Shown here: positions 54,458 to 64,000 of the stretch, one piece after another
Position numbering within the stretch: position 1 is the first letter of the stretch
How the letters are laid out: each line of letters starts with the position of its first letter
From: Chlorogloeopsis sp. ULAP01
Lineage (GTDB): Bacteria; Cyanobacteriota; Cyanobacteriia; Cyanobacteriales; Nostocaceae
DNA: 64,000 bases
Reading direction: 5' to 3'
NCBI RefSeq assembly: GCF_030381805.1
Contig: NZ_JAUDRH010000009.1
Location: forward strand, 186,001-250,000
The notes under the pieces: model-generated
The model's database searches: none
What the model saw: the letters and a program-made list of their open reading frames with translations, nothing else
What the model was told of the DNA's origin: nothing
Position numbers and translations under genes: made by a program

Positions 54458-56335
54458 ATGAGACACGCCCAAACTAATCAGTTTGACTACGTAAAAATCG
54501 GTTTGGCATCGCCAGAACGTATTCGTCAGTGGGGTGAAAGAACACTGCCTAACGGTCAGCTTGTCGGCGAAGTTACCAAACCCGAAACGATTAACTACCG
54601 GACTCTCAAGCCAGAAATGGATGGCTTATTTTGCGAGCGCATTTTTGGCCCGGCTAAAGATTGGGAATGCCACTGTGGCAAGTATAAAAGAGTACGTCAC
54701 CGTGGCATTGTTTGCGAACGCTGTGGGGTTGAAGTCACAGAATCGCGAGTTCGTCGTCACCGAATGGGCTACATTAAACTTGCTGCACCTGTAGCCCATG
54801 TTTGGTATCTCAAAGGGATTCCCAGTTATATTTCTATCCTGCTAGATATGCCTCTGCGGGATGTCGAGCAAATTGTATATTTCAATTCTTATGTTGTACT
54901 TAGTCCTGGTAATGCTGAAACCTTAAGCTATAAACAGCTACTTAGTGAAGATCAGTGGCTGGAAATTGAGGATCAAATTTACAGCGAAGATTCCACATTG
55001 CAAGGTGTTGAAGTAGGTATTGGTGCGGAGGCACTGTTGCGCCTACTTGCTGACATCAATTTAGAACAAGAAGCTGAAAGCTTGCGCGAGGAAATCACCA
55101 TCGCTAAAGGTCAAAAACGGGCAAAGCTAATTAAGCGTCTGCGGGTAATAGACAACTTCATTGCTACAGGCTCTAAACCAGAGTGGATGGTGATGACAGT
55201 AATTCCTGTTATTCCCCCAGATTTGCGCCCGATGGTGCAGCTTGATGGTGGGCGATTTGCTACTAGTGACTTAAACGATTTATATCGACGGGTAATTAAC
55301 CGTAATAATCGTCTGGCACGCCTGCAAGAAATTTTGGCTCCAGAAATTATCGTTCGCAACGAAAAGCGGATGCTTCAAGAAGCAGTAGACGCTTTGATTG
55401 ATAATGGACGTCGCGGACGGACAGTGGTAGGGGCAAATAATCGACCACTGAAATCACTGTCAGACATTATTGAAGGTAAACAAGGGCGTTTCCGGCAAAA
55501 CTTGTTGGGTAAACGGGTAGACTACTCCGGACGTTCTGTAATTGTGGTGGGGCCAAAACTGAATATCCACCAGTGTGGTTTGCCACGGGAAATGGCAATT
55601 GAGCTATTCCAGCCATTTGTCATCCACCGCTTAATTCGCAGTGGCATGGTGAACAATATTAAAGCTGCGAAAAAATTAATTTCTCGTTCTGATCCCAGTG
55701 TTTGGGATGTATTGGAAGAAGTAATTGAAGGCCACCCAGTTTTGCTTAACCGTGCTCCCACCTTGCACCGCTTGGGTATTCAAGCTTTTGAACCAATTTT
55801 GGTGGAAGGAAGAGCGATCCAATTACACCCACTCGTATGTCCGGCATTTAACGCTGACTTTGATGGTGACCAAATGGCGGTACACGTACCGTTATCTTTG
55901 GAAAGTCAGGCGGAAGCACGATTGTTGATGCTGGCTTCTAACAATATTTTGTCACCAGCTACAGGTAGACCAATTATCACGCCTAGCCAAGATATGGTTT
56001 TAGGAGCGTATTACTTAACAGCGGAAAATCCCCATGCCACAAAGGGTGCAGGACGCTACTTTGCTTCTTTAGATGATGTAATTATGGCTTACGAGCAAGA
56101 GCAAGTCGATCTACATGCCTATGTCTACGTCCGCTATGAAGGCGAGATGGAGGCAGATCAGCCAGACAATGAGCCACAAGAAGTGATCACAAATGGAGAT
56201 GGTAGCCGGACTTTGTTGTACAAGTATCGTCGAGTTAGAGAAGACGCTCAAGGAGAAGTAATTACTCAGTATATATACACTACACCAGGTCGTGTAATTT
56301 ACAATAAAGCAATTCAGGAAGCGCTGGCCAGCTAA
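54458..56335 (+). CDS. rpoC1: RNA polymerase gamma subunit (N-terminal half of beta-prime)
   Basis: A 625-residue protein, the usual length of cyanobacterial RpoC1. The zinc-binding Cys71, Cys73, Cys86 and Cys89 (CHCGKYKRVRHRGIVCERCG) and the catalytic NADFDGDQM loop that chelates magnesium are present. The split of beta-prime into RpoC1 and RpoC2 is specific to cyanobacteria and plastids. It follows rpoB after 178 bp and precedes rpoC2 after 83 bp of tandem repeats, so the three genes are likely one transcript. Confidence 0.97.
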   Translation: MRHAQTNQFDYVKIGLASPERIRQWGERTLPNGQLVGEVTKPETINYRTLKPEMDGLFCERIFGPAKDWECHCGKYKRVRHRGIVCERCGVEVTESRVRRHRMGYIKLAAPVAHVWYLKGIPSYISILLDMPLRDVEQIVYFNSYVVLSPGNAETLSYKQLLSEDQWLEIEDQIYSEDSTLQGVEVGIGAEALLRLLADINLEQEAESLREEITIAKGQKRAKLIKRLRVIDNFIATGSKPEWMVMTVIPVIPPDLRPMVQLDGGRFATSDLNDLYRRVINRNNRLARLQEILAPEIIVRNEKRMLQEAVDALIDNGRRGRTVVGANNRPLKSLSDIIEGKQGRFRQNLLGKRVDYSGRSVIVVGPKLNIHQCGLPREMAIELFQPFVIHRLIRSGMVNNIKAAKKLISRSDPSVWDVLEEVIEGHPVLLNRAPTLHRLGIQAFEPILVEGRAIQLHPLVCPAFNADFDGDQMAVHVPLSLESQAEARLLMLASNNILSPATGRPIITPSQDMVLGAYYLTAENPHATKGAGRYFASLDDVIMAYEQEQVDLHAYVYVRYEGEMEADQPDNEPQEVITNGDGSRTLLYKYRRVREDAQGEVITQYIYTTPGRVIYNKAIQEALAS

Positions 56336-56364
56336 TAGTTAATCGCTAGTAGCTCATAGTACTC

Positions 56365-56405
56365 AGCAATTAGCAATTAGCAATTAGCAATTAGCAATTA
56401 GCAAT
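56365..56405. repeat. AGCAATT tandem repeat between rpoC1 and rpoC2
   Basis: Five exact AGCAATT heptamers plus AGCAAT. The copy number of such heptamer arrays varies among related cyanobacteria. Confidence 0.9.
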
Positions 56406-56418
56406 GGACTAACGACAA

Positions 56419-59400
56419 ATGACTAACGACAAAATGATTTTCCGCAACCGTGTTGTTGACAAAGGGCAACTGCGAAATCTAATTTCTTGGGCATTTACGC
56501 ATTATGGTACAGCGCGGACGGCGGTGATGGCAGATAAGCTTAAAGATTTAGGCTTCCGCTACGCTACCAAAGCTGGAGTTTCAATCAGCGTCGAAGATTT
56601 GATGGTGCCTCCCTCCAAGCGATCGCTGCTCGAAGCCGCGGAAGCAGAAATTCGCGCCACCGAAGAACGCTATCAACGTGGTGAAATTACTGAAGTTGAG
56701 CGTTTTCAGAAAGTAATTGATACCTGGAATGGGACTTCAGAAGCCCTTAAAGATGAAGTCGTCAGCCACTTCAAAAAGACAAATCCCCTGAACTCCGTGT
56801 ACATGATGGCATTTTCTGGAGCTAGGGGTAATATCTCCCAGGTACGACAATTGGTGGGAATGCGTGGACTAATGGCTGATCCGCAAGGGGAAATTATCGA
56901 CTTGCCGATTAAAACTAACTTCCGCGAAGGACTCACCGTTACCGAATATATTATTTCCTCCTACGGTGCGCGCAAAGGATTAGTAGATACAGCCTTGCGA
57001 ACAGCAGACTCTGGTTATCTCACCCGTCGTTTGGTAGACGTTTCCCAGGACGTCATTATCCGGGAAATTGACTGTGGCACAACTAGGGGCATTCCCTTAC
57101 GCGCCATGAAAGAAGGCGGCAAAACCATGATCAATCTTGGTACCCGCCTGATGGGAAGAGTGGTTGGAGAGGATGTAATCCATCCCACAACCAAAGAAGT
57201 AATTGCACCACGCAATACACCTATTTCCGACGATCTGGCCAAAGTAATTGAAAAAGCCGGAGTGACTGAAGTCGTTGTGCGATCGCCTCTAACTTGTGAA
57301 GCAGCGCGATCGGTTTGCCAACACTGCTACGGCTGGAGTCTAGCCCACGCCAAAATGGTGGATCTTGGTGAAGCAGTGGGTATTATTGCAGCCCAAAGTA
57401 TCGGTGAACCTGGTACGCAGTTAACAATGCGTACTTTCCACACTGGTGGTGTATTTACTGGTGAAGTCGCAAAACAAGTACGGGCAGAAATGGATGGTAC
57501 GGTTCGCTTTCCGAAGCGAATGCGAACCAGAGCCTATCGTACCCGTCATGGAGAAGACGCTTTGTATGTGGAAGCCAACGCCACATTAGTTTTGGAATCT
57601 CCTAAAGATAGCTCTCAAGCCAATAAAGAAATCCCGGTTACTCAAGGTTCTACATTGTATGTCACCGATGGGCAACAGGTGAAGTTGGGGCAGTTAATCG
57701 CAGAAGTAGCGATCGGTGGACGCACAACTCGTGCCAATACAGAAAAAGCTGTTAAAGATGTAGTTTCTGACTTAGCAGGAGAAGTAAAATTTGCCGAACT
57801 GGTGGCAGAACAAAAAACTGACCGTCAAGGCAACACCACAACTACTGCTACGCGGGGTGGTTTGATCTGGATTCTCTCAGGAGAAGTTTATAACTTACCA
57901 CCAGGAGCCGAATTAGTAGTCAAAGAAAACGACACTATAGATAGTAACGGTGTCCTAGCAGAAACTAAGTTAACCACTCAACATGGTGGTGTAGTACGCT
58001 TACCGGAAGCATTACCTGGTAAATCTACACGGGAAATTGAAATTATCACTGCTTCTGTTGTTTTAGACCAGGCAACTGTCACCGTCCAAAGCTCTCAAGG
58101 TAAGAATAACTACTTGGTAACTACTGGTAATAACCAAGTCTTTAACCTGCGGGCAACTCCAGGAACCAAAGTCCAAAATGGGCAGGTGGTAGCCGAGTTG
58201 ATTGACGATCGCTATCGCACCACGACTGGAGGTATGCTCAAGTACGCTGGTGTTGATGTCCAGAAAAAAGGTAAAGCCAAGCAAGGTTATGAAGTGGTAC
58301 AAGGAGGCACACTACTGTGGATTCCTGAAGAAACCCATGAAGTCAACAAAGATATCTCCTTGTTATTGGTAGAGGACGGTCAGTTTCTCGAAGCTGGTAC
58401 AGAGGTAGTTAAAGACATCTTCTGTCAAAATAGCGGTGTGATTGAGGTTACGCAGAAAAATGACATTTTGCGGGAAGTAGTGATTAAGCCAGGAGAACTG
58501 CTGATGGTTGACGATCCAGAAGCAGTGATGAGCAAAGATAATACCTTTGTTCAACCTGGGGAAGAATTTATGGGACAAGTATTCAACGACTTGCGATATA
58601 TTCAGTACGTGGAAACTCCAGAAGGTCCCGCGCTGCTTTCTCGTCCTGTCGTTGAGTTTCCTGTACCCAATCAACCTGATGTGCCATCAACTACATCTGT
58701 TAGCCAACAAACCGGGCGTTCGATTCAGTTACGTGCAGTGCAGCGCTTGCCTTACAAAGATTCTGAGCGTGTCAGATCGGTTGAAGGTGTAGAACTACTG
58801 CGAACCCAACTCGTACTGGAAATTGAACAAGAAGGCGAACAAGAACACACCTCTTCTCCTTTGGCGGCAGATATTGAGTTAGTAGCCGATCCCAGTGACT
58901 CAGAAATTCAGCGCTTACAGTTGGTGATTCTGGAGTCCTTAACAGTTCGTCGAGATATCGCTGCTGATGCCACTCAAGGTAGTACTCATACCACCCTTGA
59001 AGTAGAAGACGGACACACTATTGCCCCAGGCTCTGTTGTCGCGCGTACCCAAATCTTATGTAAAGAAGGCGGGATTGTGCGGGGCGTCAAAAAAGGTACA
59101 GAAGCTGTTCGTCGCTGCTTAGTATTGCGTCGTCACACTGATATGGTCACAATTAATTCTACTGTCCAACCGAAGTTGAAGGCGGGTGATTTGGTGGTAG
59201 AAGGCGCAGAAATTTCCCCTGGCATCTTTACTGAAGAATCAGGGCAAGTTGTATCAGTTAAAGCAGCAGGAAGTGGAGGAGCGGAGGCTACGGCTAGTTC
59301 TTCCTCCCTTGCCCCTGCCAGCTGGGAAATCACCGTCCGTGTTGGTCGTCCTTATCGTGTCAGTGCTGGTGCGGTGTTGCAGGTAGAAGATGGAGATTTG

Positions 59401-60486
59401 GTACAGCGTGGCGATAACTTGGTGTTGCTGGTATTTGAACGGGCTAAGACTGGAGATATCATCCAAGGTTTGCCCAGGATTGAGGAACTACTCGAAGCTC
59501 GGAAGCCAAAAGAGGCTTGCATTTTAGCAAAACGGGCGGGAGAGGTCAAGGTTGTTTATGGCGATGGCGATGAAGCGATCGCTGTAAAAGTGATCGAGCC
59601 TAATGGGGTAGTCACCGATTACACTATGGGGCCAGGACAGAACTTAGTAGTTACAGATGGACAAACGGTAAGTGCGGGGCAGACGCTTACAGACGGGCCA
59701 GCCAATCCCCACGAAATCTTGGAAGTCTTCTTTAACCTTGGTTCTGAAGATGGAGTTTATGCCTGTGCTAGCCATGCCTTGCAAAAAGTCCAGACTTTCC
59801 TGGTAAACGAAGTGCAGTTGGTTTATCAGTCCCAAGGTATTGATATTGCTGACAAACACATTGAAGTTATTGTCCGACAGATGACATCAAAAGTGCGGGT
59901 AGATGATGGTGGTGATACTACCATGCTGCCCGGTGAATTAGTAGAATTGCGCCAAATCGAGCAAGTCAATGAAGCAATGGCAATCACCGGTGGTGCGCGA
60001 GCACAATACACTCCTGTATTGCTAGGTATTACCAAAGCATCTTTGAACACCGATAGCTTTATTTCTGCCGCATCCTTCCAAGAGACAACACGCGTTTTGA
60101 CTGAAGCAGCAATAGAAGGAAAATCCGATTGGCTGCGCGGTTTGAAAGAAAACGTAATTATCGGACGATTGATTCCTGCTGGAACAGGCTTCAATGCTTA
60201 TGAAGAACCTAGTGTAGTCGAAGACTATACTGAGGGACTCAGCAGTGTCTTGGATGAAGTGGAAGATCCATTAGATATGGTGCTGGATGACCGTACAGCC
60301 CGCACTTACAATTTAGATACTCCAACTCTTGGCATGGATTCGCCCTTTGGCACCAGACGCACAGAAAAGTCGTCGATCTTGGATGATGACGATGATTTGA
60401 TTCCCAGTGAAATCAACGACCTCGCAGAAGACGATTTCGAGGACGACGATTTCGAGGACGACGATTTTGAGGACGAGGACGACTAA
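56419..60486 (+). CDS. rpoC2: RNA polymerase beta-prime subunit (C-terminal half)
   Basis: A 1355-residue subunit with the start MIFRNRVVDKGQLRNLISWAF preceded by MTNDK, the SGARGNISQVRQLVGMRGLM bridge-helix region and GLTVTEYIISSYGARKGLVDTALRTADSGYLTRRLV trigger-loop area. The Cys of SPLTCEAARSVCQHCYG belong to the second zinc site. The large insertion at about 350-990 (SBHM repeats in the trigger loop) is the cyanobacterial hallmark. The tail is three DDFED units, encoded by a 15-bp tandem repeat. The first codons overlap an ATGACTAACGACAA repeat. Confidence 0.96.
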   Translation: MTNDKMIFRNRVVDKGQLRNLISWAFTHYGTARTAVMADKLKDLGFRYATKAGVSISVEDLMVPPSKRSLLEAAEAEIRATEERYQRGEITEVERFQKVIDTWNGTSEALKDEVVSHFKKTNPLNSVYMMAFSGARGNISQVRQLVGMRGLMADPQGEIIDLPIKTNFREGLTVTEYIISSYGARKGLVDTALRTADSGYLTRRLVDVSQDVIIREIDCGTTRGIPLRAMKEGGKTMINLGTRLMGRVVGEDVIHPTTKEVIAPRNTPISDDLAKVIEKAGVTEVVVRSPLTCEAARSVCQHCYGWSLAHAKMVDLGEAVGIIAAQSIGEPGTQLTMRTFHTGGVFTGEVAKQVRAEMDGTVRFPKRMRTRAYRTRHGEDALYVEANATLVLESPKDSSQANKEIPVTQGSTLYVTDGQQVKLGQLIAEVAIGGRTTRANTEKAVKDVVSDLAGEVKFAELVAEQKTDRQGNTTTTATRGGLIWILSGEVYNLPPGAELVVKENDTIDSNGVLAETKLTTQHGGVVRLPEALPGKSTREIEIITASVVLDQATVTVQSSQGKNNYLVTTGNNQVFNLRATPGTKVQNGQVVAELIDDRYRTTTGGMLKYAGVDVQKKGKAKQGYEVVQGGTLLWIPEETHEVNKDISLLLVEDGQFLEAGTEVVKDIFCQNSGVIEVTQKNDILREVVIKPGELLMVDDPEAVMSKDNTFVQPGEEFMGQVFNDLRYIQYVETPEGPALLSRPVVEFPVPNQPDVPSTTSVSQQTGRSIQLRAVQRLPYKDSERVRSVEGVELLRTQLVLEIEQEGEQEHTSSPLAADIELVADPSDSEIQRLQLVILESLTVRRDIAADATQGSTHTTLEVEDGHTIAPGSVVARTQILCKEGGIVRGVKKGTEAVRRCLVLRRHTDMVTINSTVQPKLKAGDLVVEGAEISPGIFTEESGQVVSVKAAGSGGAEATASSSSLAPASWEITVRVGRPYRVSAGAVLQVEDGDLVQRGDNLVLLVFERAKTGDIIQGLPRIEELLEARKPKEACILAKRAGEVKVVYGDGDEAIAVKVIEPNGVVTDYTMGPGQNLVVTDGQTVSAGQTLTDGPANPHEILEVFFNLGSEDGVYACASHALQKVQTFLVNEVQLVYQSQGIDIADKHIEVIVRQMTSKVRVDDGGDTTMLPGELVELRQIEQVNEAMAITGGARAQYTPVLLGITKASLNTDSFISAASFQETTRVLTEAAIEGKSDWLRGLKENVIIGRLIPAGTGFNAYEEPSVVEDYTEGLSSVLDEVEDPLDMVLDDRTARTYNLDTPTLGMDSPFGTRRTEKSSILDDDDDLIPSEINDLAEDDFEDDDFEDDDFEDEDD

Positions 60487-61290
60487 AAATAAAATGAGTC
60501 AATGATCATCTGACGTGGGGAGGCAGTAGATGAGTAAACATTCTTGCTGCTTTCTCACGTCTCATTATTATTTGTATTTTTGCTCTGCTAGGAGCTATAG
60601 AGCAGAAATCTTCGATGAGGTCGAGTAGAGAAAATGGAGTACAGGCATTGGTCAAATTTCCACTTTCTCTGCCCAGCCTAAACTTAAACACAAATTACTA
60701 ATTCGTGACCAGATGCATGAAAGCCCCATACCTATTTTGCTTTCCCCGCAAGAAATACGTTAGAATGAGGTACCTGAGTACTACCTGATAATTCACCATC
60801 ACAATCACGTGGTAGCAATAGCCTTCAATTTAGTCTGTTCTCTGGGGAACACATCACTAGAGGTGAGAATTTGTGAATGACTAAAGTTAAAGGGTTAAAA
60901 TGTAGACACCCAACCACTTGGTCTATACTACATCCAAGCTGGTAAAGTAGATAAATAGGCAAATTTTATACTCAAACTTACTTATCTTGACAAAAACGGC
61001 TATATCTGATACACGTACATTCCTGCAAACTTTGGGAGATGATAAAATTAAAAAGTGGAAATTAGCACGTCCACTTTCTGTTTATTGCTGGATTGGTCGA
61101 AAAGTTAAGTAGCCTGATCGCAATATAATTCCTCTTCCTATATAACCATGTGCTGGAAACCGTGGGAGTATCAAAAAAATCCAGGTTAAGCTAGAGAAGA
61201 GAGTTGGTGTTAGCTACCATACCCTTTGGGGTAAGGAGCAAGACTCATTCTCAAGCGGCAATATTCTAACGTTGGCATTGTCCTTACTCC
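60487..61290. other. Spacer between rpoC2 and hisD
   Basis: An 804-bp region. TGCTCT/AGAGCA at 60581-60604 is a weak stem lacking a T-run after it, so no convincing rpoC2 terminator was found. The hisD promoter should lie in the last few hundred bp. No gene or known RNA recognised. Confidence 0.5.
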
Positions 61291-62607
61291 ATGCTGCGAA
61301 TTATTACTCAGCAGGCAGACGTCAGATCGGAACTACAAAGGATCTGCGATCGCACCCATGATGAACAGGTGCTTCACAAAGAAGCAACAGTGAGGGAAGT
61401 GTTGCAAGCGGTGAAGCGCCAAGGTGATAGAGCTGTTTTGCATTACACAGTAGAGTTTGATGATCAAATTCTCAAGCCAGAAGAACTGCGTGTTACAGGC
61501 TCAGAAATAGATGTAGCCTACCAACAGATATCACAAGAGTTACTGGAAGCAATACGGCTAGCTAGTCGGCAAATTGAAGCTTTTCACCGCCAACGAGTTC
61601 CAAAAAGCTGGGTACACTTTGGCGATGATGAAGTGGTATTGGGCAAGCGTTACACCCCTGTAGATCGTGCGGGAATATACGTACCTGGAAGTCGTACTGC
61701 TTACCCTAGTACGGTCTTGATGAGTGCAATTCCAGCAAAAGTGGCTGGAGTTAGGCGCTTGATCATGGTCACACCACCAGGAGTTGGAAAAATAATTCAT
61801 CCAGCAGTCTTGGTGGCTGCCCAAGAAGTTGGAGTGCAGGAAATTTATCGCGTTGGCGGAGCGCAGGCGATCGCTGCTTTAGCCTACGGAACAAAAACGA
61901 TTCCGAAAGTAGATGTGATCGCAGGACCGGGTAACATTTATGTGACACTAGCCAAAAAACTCGTCTATGGAACAGTTGGGATTGATTCTTTGGCAGGTCC
62001 AAGCAGCGAAGTATTAATTATTGCTGACGAGACCGCAAATCCCGTTCATGTCGCAGCCGATATGCTAGCACAAGCCGAACAAGATCCGATGGCGGCAGCA
62101 ATCTTATTAACTACTGATCCGGCACTAGCGAAGAATGTACAAGTCGCGGTAGAAAGACAGTTGGTGGATCATCCCAGAGTCACTTTAACAGAGAAAGCAC
62201 TCGCTCATTACGGCTTGATTGTGATTGTAGAGTCCTTAACAGCCGCAGCTGAGTTGTGCAATGAGTTTGCTCCCGAACACCTAGAGTTAGAAGTAGAAGA
62301 TCCGTGGGCATTATTACCACTTATTCGCCATGCTGGTGCAATTTTTATGGGTTACTCTACACCAGAAGCAGTAGGAGACTATGTTGCTGGTCCTAATAAC
62401 AGCATACCTACTTCTGGCGCTTCTCGCTATACCTCTGTCTTGGGAGTTGAAACCTTCTTGAAAAACTCAAGTATTATTCAATACACTCCCACAGCTTTGA
62501 AAAAAGTGGCAGACGCAATTAATGTACTTGCAGCAGCTGAGGGCTTGCCCTCCCACGCCGATGCAGTCCGGCGTCGAGTTCAAAAAGAAGAAAAAAATGA
62601 AGAATAG
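61291..62607 (+). CDS. hisD: Histidinol dehydrogenase
   Basis: A 438-residue enzyme that oxidises L-histidinol to histidine in two NAD-dependent steps. YVPGSRTAYPSTVLMSAIPAKVAGV, RVGGAQAIAALAYGT, the IDSLAGPSSEVLIIAD segment, AQAEQDPMAAAIL and EFAPEHLELEVEDP are the family blocks; the zinc-binding Gln/His and catalytic Glu/His (EFAPEHLE) are present. Monocistronic by spacing. Confidence 0.95.
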   Translation: MLRIITQQADVRSELQRICDRTHDEQVLHKEATVREVLQAVKRQGDRAVLHYTVEFDDQILKPEELRVTGSEIDVAYQQISQELLEAIRLASRQIEAFHRQRVPKSWVHFGDDEVVLGKRYTPVDRAGIYVPGSRTAYPSTVLMSAIPAKVAGVRRLIMVTPPGVGKIIHPAVLVAAQEVGVQEIYRVGGAQAIAALAYGTKTIPKVDVIAGPGNIYVTLAKKLVYGTVGIDSLAGPSSEVLIIADETANPVHVAADMLAQAEQDPMAAAILLTTDPALAKNVQVAVERQLVDHPRVTLTEKALAHYGLIVIVESLTAAAELCNEFAPEHLELEVEDPWALLPLIRHAGAIFMGYSTPEAVGDYVAGPNNSIPTSGASRYTSVLGVETFLKNSSIIQYTPTALKKVADAINVLAAAEGLPSHADAVRRRVQKEEKNEE

Positions 62608-62941
62608 GCAATTTGAATTTAGCACTTACGCACAAGTCAACGAAGAATAAAAACCCTCTAGGCACGGAGAACACAGAAAAATAAGAGTTAAAGAGGTATT
62701 TTGTACAAGTCCTGTAATTTCATCGTAGGAAACAGGCTTAAACTCTGTTAATGGCTTATGCTACCTGGCAACTGCTGTAGGTGATTGTGTTTGACAAGCA
62801 ACAACTAACTACTAACACTTACTTAATTATTAATTTTTCCCTAGAGTTTAGATAAAAATTAAATGATGGCGTCAAACTTAAAGTGTAAGGCTATACAACT
62901 TGAAAAAACCACAAGAATCGCTTTAATGTAAGCAGTTGATT
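62608..62941. other. Spacer between hisD and usp
   Basis: A 334-bp AT-rich spacer, with an AGGCACGGAGAACACAGAAA segment near 62660 of the repeat type found elsewhere. No gene seen. Confidence 0.45.
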
Positions 62942-63394
62942 ATGACTACTCTTTTGGAGACACGAGTGGTGCTAAAGAATATTTTGGTAGCTCTAGACGC
63001 TTCAGAAATTGCCGACCGAGTAATTGAGACTTTACAGGATTTGGTATTGGCAAAGGACAGTAAGGTGATTCTTTGTCATGTTTTTCCTCCTCCAGAGTCT
63101 GAAATGGAGCTACCAGCCGATCGCCCTCATCCAGACTCACCAGCGCTTTCTTCTTTACAAGTCGAAAAACAGCTGCAATTCTACCAAACTCAGCTACCTG
63201 TTGAAAGTGAAATAGAACTTGTCAGTGGCGATCCAGCAGAAGAAATTATTCGTCTTGCTAATATTTATAAGGCGGACTTGATTGTAATTGGCAGCCGTGG
63301 ATTAACTGGTGTAAACCGAATTGTTCAGGGTTCTGTGAGCAGCCAAGTGGTAGAAGAAGGGCCGTGTTCTGTGTTAGTAGTCAAGGTGAAATAA
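62942..63394 (+). CDS. Universal stress protein (UspA family)
   Basis: A 150-residue protein counted from the ATG at 62942; the TTG two codons earlier is less likely. NILVALDASEIADRVIE starts the fold and the C-terminal GSRGLTGVNRIVQGSVS follows the ATP-binding G-x2-G-x9-G-S rule exactly. Members bind ATP and respond to stress or starvation; the specific role is unknown. A loop rich in Pro and Asp (ESEMELPADRPHPDSPA) lies at about 54-70. Confidence 0.92.
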   Translation: MTTLLETRVVLKNILVALDASEIADRVIETLQDLVLAKDSKVILCHVFPPPESEMELPADRPHPDSPALSSLQVEKQLQFYQTQLPVESEIELVSGDPAEEIIRLANIYKADLIVIGSRGLTGVNRIVQGSVSSQVVEEGPCSVLVVKVK

Positions 63395-63737
63395 AACTTA
63401 ATACAGTCCAGAAAATTTGGATCTAGATCAACTCTAAATTGCCAACCAATGCTGGCAATGGCTTCATCAAGGTATAATGGCAAATTTTTTGTGAACCAAA
63501 TAGGTTCACTGATGAATTTTGTGTATTAATGAAAAAATCTGAAATTATATAAATACATCAACATTCGCAATAGTATCTCTTGAGTATCCGTTGCGGCTTG
63601 ATTTCATTTACTATGTATATTGTTAGACTTAAACACAAATTCCAGTAGAGCTATCACAGAACCATTCTTATAATAAGTTTGCTTTCTGGTATATTTTAGT
63701 CCAGTATACGGGCTGCTTTTGCCTATATTTGGAAACC
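63395..63737. other. Spacer between usp and ppk1
   Basis: A 343-bp spacer with two small hairpins: ATTGCCA/TGGCAAT (63438-63459) and GTGAACC/GGTTCAC (near 63491-63509), the latter preceded, not followed, by TTTTTT. They may be regulatory RNA stems in the ppk1 leader. Confidence 0.45.
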
Positions 63738-64000
63738 ATGCCAAAATCTAAAAAGATTACCAATCAACCAATCAATCTCAGCGATCCGCAATACTATCTC
63801 AATCGTGAACTGAGTTGGTTAGAGTTTAATAATAGAGTATTACATGAAGCACTAGACCCGCGTACGCCTCTTTTGGAACGTCTTAAGTTTCTGGCTATTA
63901 CGAGTTCCAATCTGGATGAATTTTTTATGGTGCGGGTTGCAGCATTAAAACAACAAGTGGAAGCAAAAGTTAGCAAATTAACTTTTGATGGTTTAATACC
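63738..64000 (+). CDS. ppk1: Polyphosphate kinase 1, 5' end only
   Basis: The frame opens with ATG at 63738 and runs off the window after 87 codons. The translated part contains LNRELSWLEFNNRVLHEAL and FLAITSSNLDEFFMVRVAAL, the N-terminal domain of PPK1 that binds the adenine of ATP. The enzyme makes polyphosphate from ATP. GGAAA lies just before the ATG. Confidence 0.9.
   Translation, partial: MPKSKKITNQPINLSDPQYYLNRELSWLEFNNRVLHEALDPRTPLLERLKFLAITSSNLDEFFMVRVAALKQQVEAKVSKLTFDGLI

Noticed and set aside
60581..60604. Possible rpoC2 terminator TGCTCT/AGAGCA
   Set aside because: The stem is short and the T-run is on the 5' side, so it does not have terminator layout.

Overview
The window comes from a filamentous, heterocyst-forming cyanobacterium (order Nostocales; the genus cannot be fixed from sequence alone). 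Four heterocyst-differentiation genes (hetZ, patU, hetC, hetP) are present, together with beta-carboxysome shell genes ccmK3 and ccmK4, a split RNA polymerase beta-prime subunit (rpoC1/rpoC2), cytochrome b6f subunit petL, a CYP110-like P450, frequent GCGATCGC (HIP1) octamers and many short tandem repeats between genes. No tRNA, rRNA, CRISPR array, transposase or prophage was found.

Layout. 0-11 kb: a secreted DUF1996 protein, trpC and lpdA, a nucleotidyltransferase, a P450, a ParA-type ATPase with a coiled-coil partner (candidate McdA/McdB carboxysome-positioning pair), ilvE and an alpha/beta hydrolase. 11-19.4 kb: ccmK3-ccmK4, hetZ-patU, a Crp-family regulator, an M61 peptidase and a DUF6174 protein. 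19.4-26.3 kb: a RelE/ParE toxin remnant, then a signalling pair read divergently: an EAL-GAF-GGDEF protein whose GAF domain has the two cysteines of a DXCF cyanobacteriochrome, and a six-PAS hybrid histidine kinase. 26-35 kb: selO, a GNAT acetyltransferase, bioB, a 31-codon petL, sodC, aroB and an SLH/beta-helix surface protein. 35-42.3 kb: the hetC locus on the minus strand, in the order hetC, HlyD-like adaptor, hetP, with a HetR-type palindrome between hetC and the adaptor. 43-48.6 kb: a GH116 glucosidase, an HTH-ClpN fusion with two palindromic operators, an Uma2 remnant, a GIY-YIG protein and a TPR protein. 49-60.5 kb: rpsT, a TatD-type nuclease, rpoB, rpoC1, rpoC2. 61-64 kb: hisD, a universal stress protein and the 5' end of ppk1.

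How the genes work together. HetZ, PatU, HetC and HetP all act in heterocyst commitment and patterning. At the hetC locus an exporter-type protein with a C39 peptidase domain, a diverged membrane-fusion adaptor and HetP are collinear, and the HetR-like box lies where it could drive adaptor and hetP together. The carboxysome satellite genes ccmK3/ccmK4 lie about 3 kb from the ParA/coiled-coil pair. The most unusual items are the HetR box with its adaptor gene, the HTH-ClpN fusion with duplicated operators, the dual-cysteine photoreceptor-like GGDEF/EAL protein, the candidate McdAB pair, and a 35-codon reading frame with its own strong terminator downstream of hetP.
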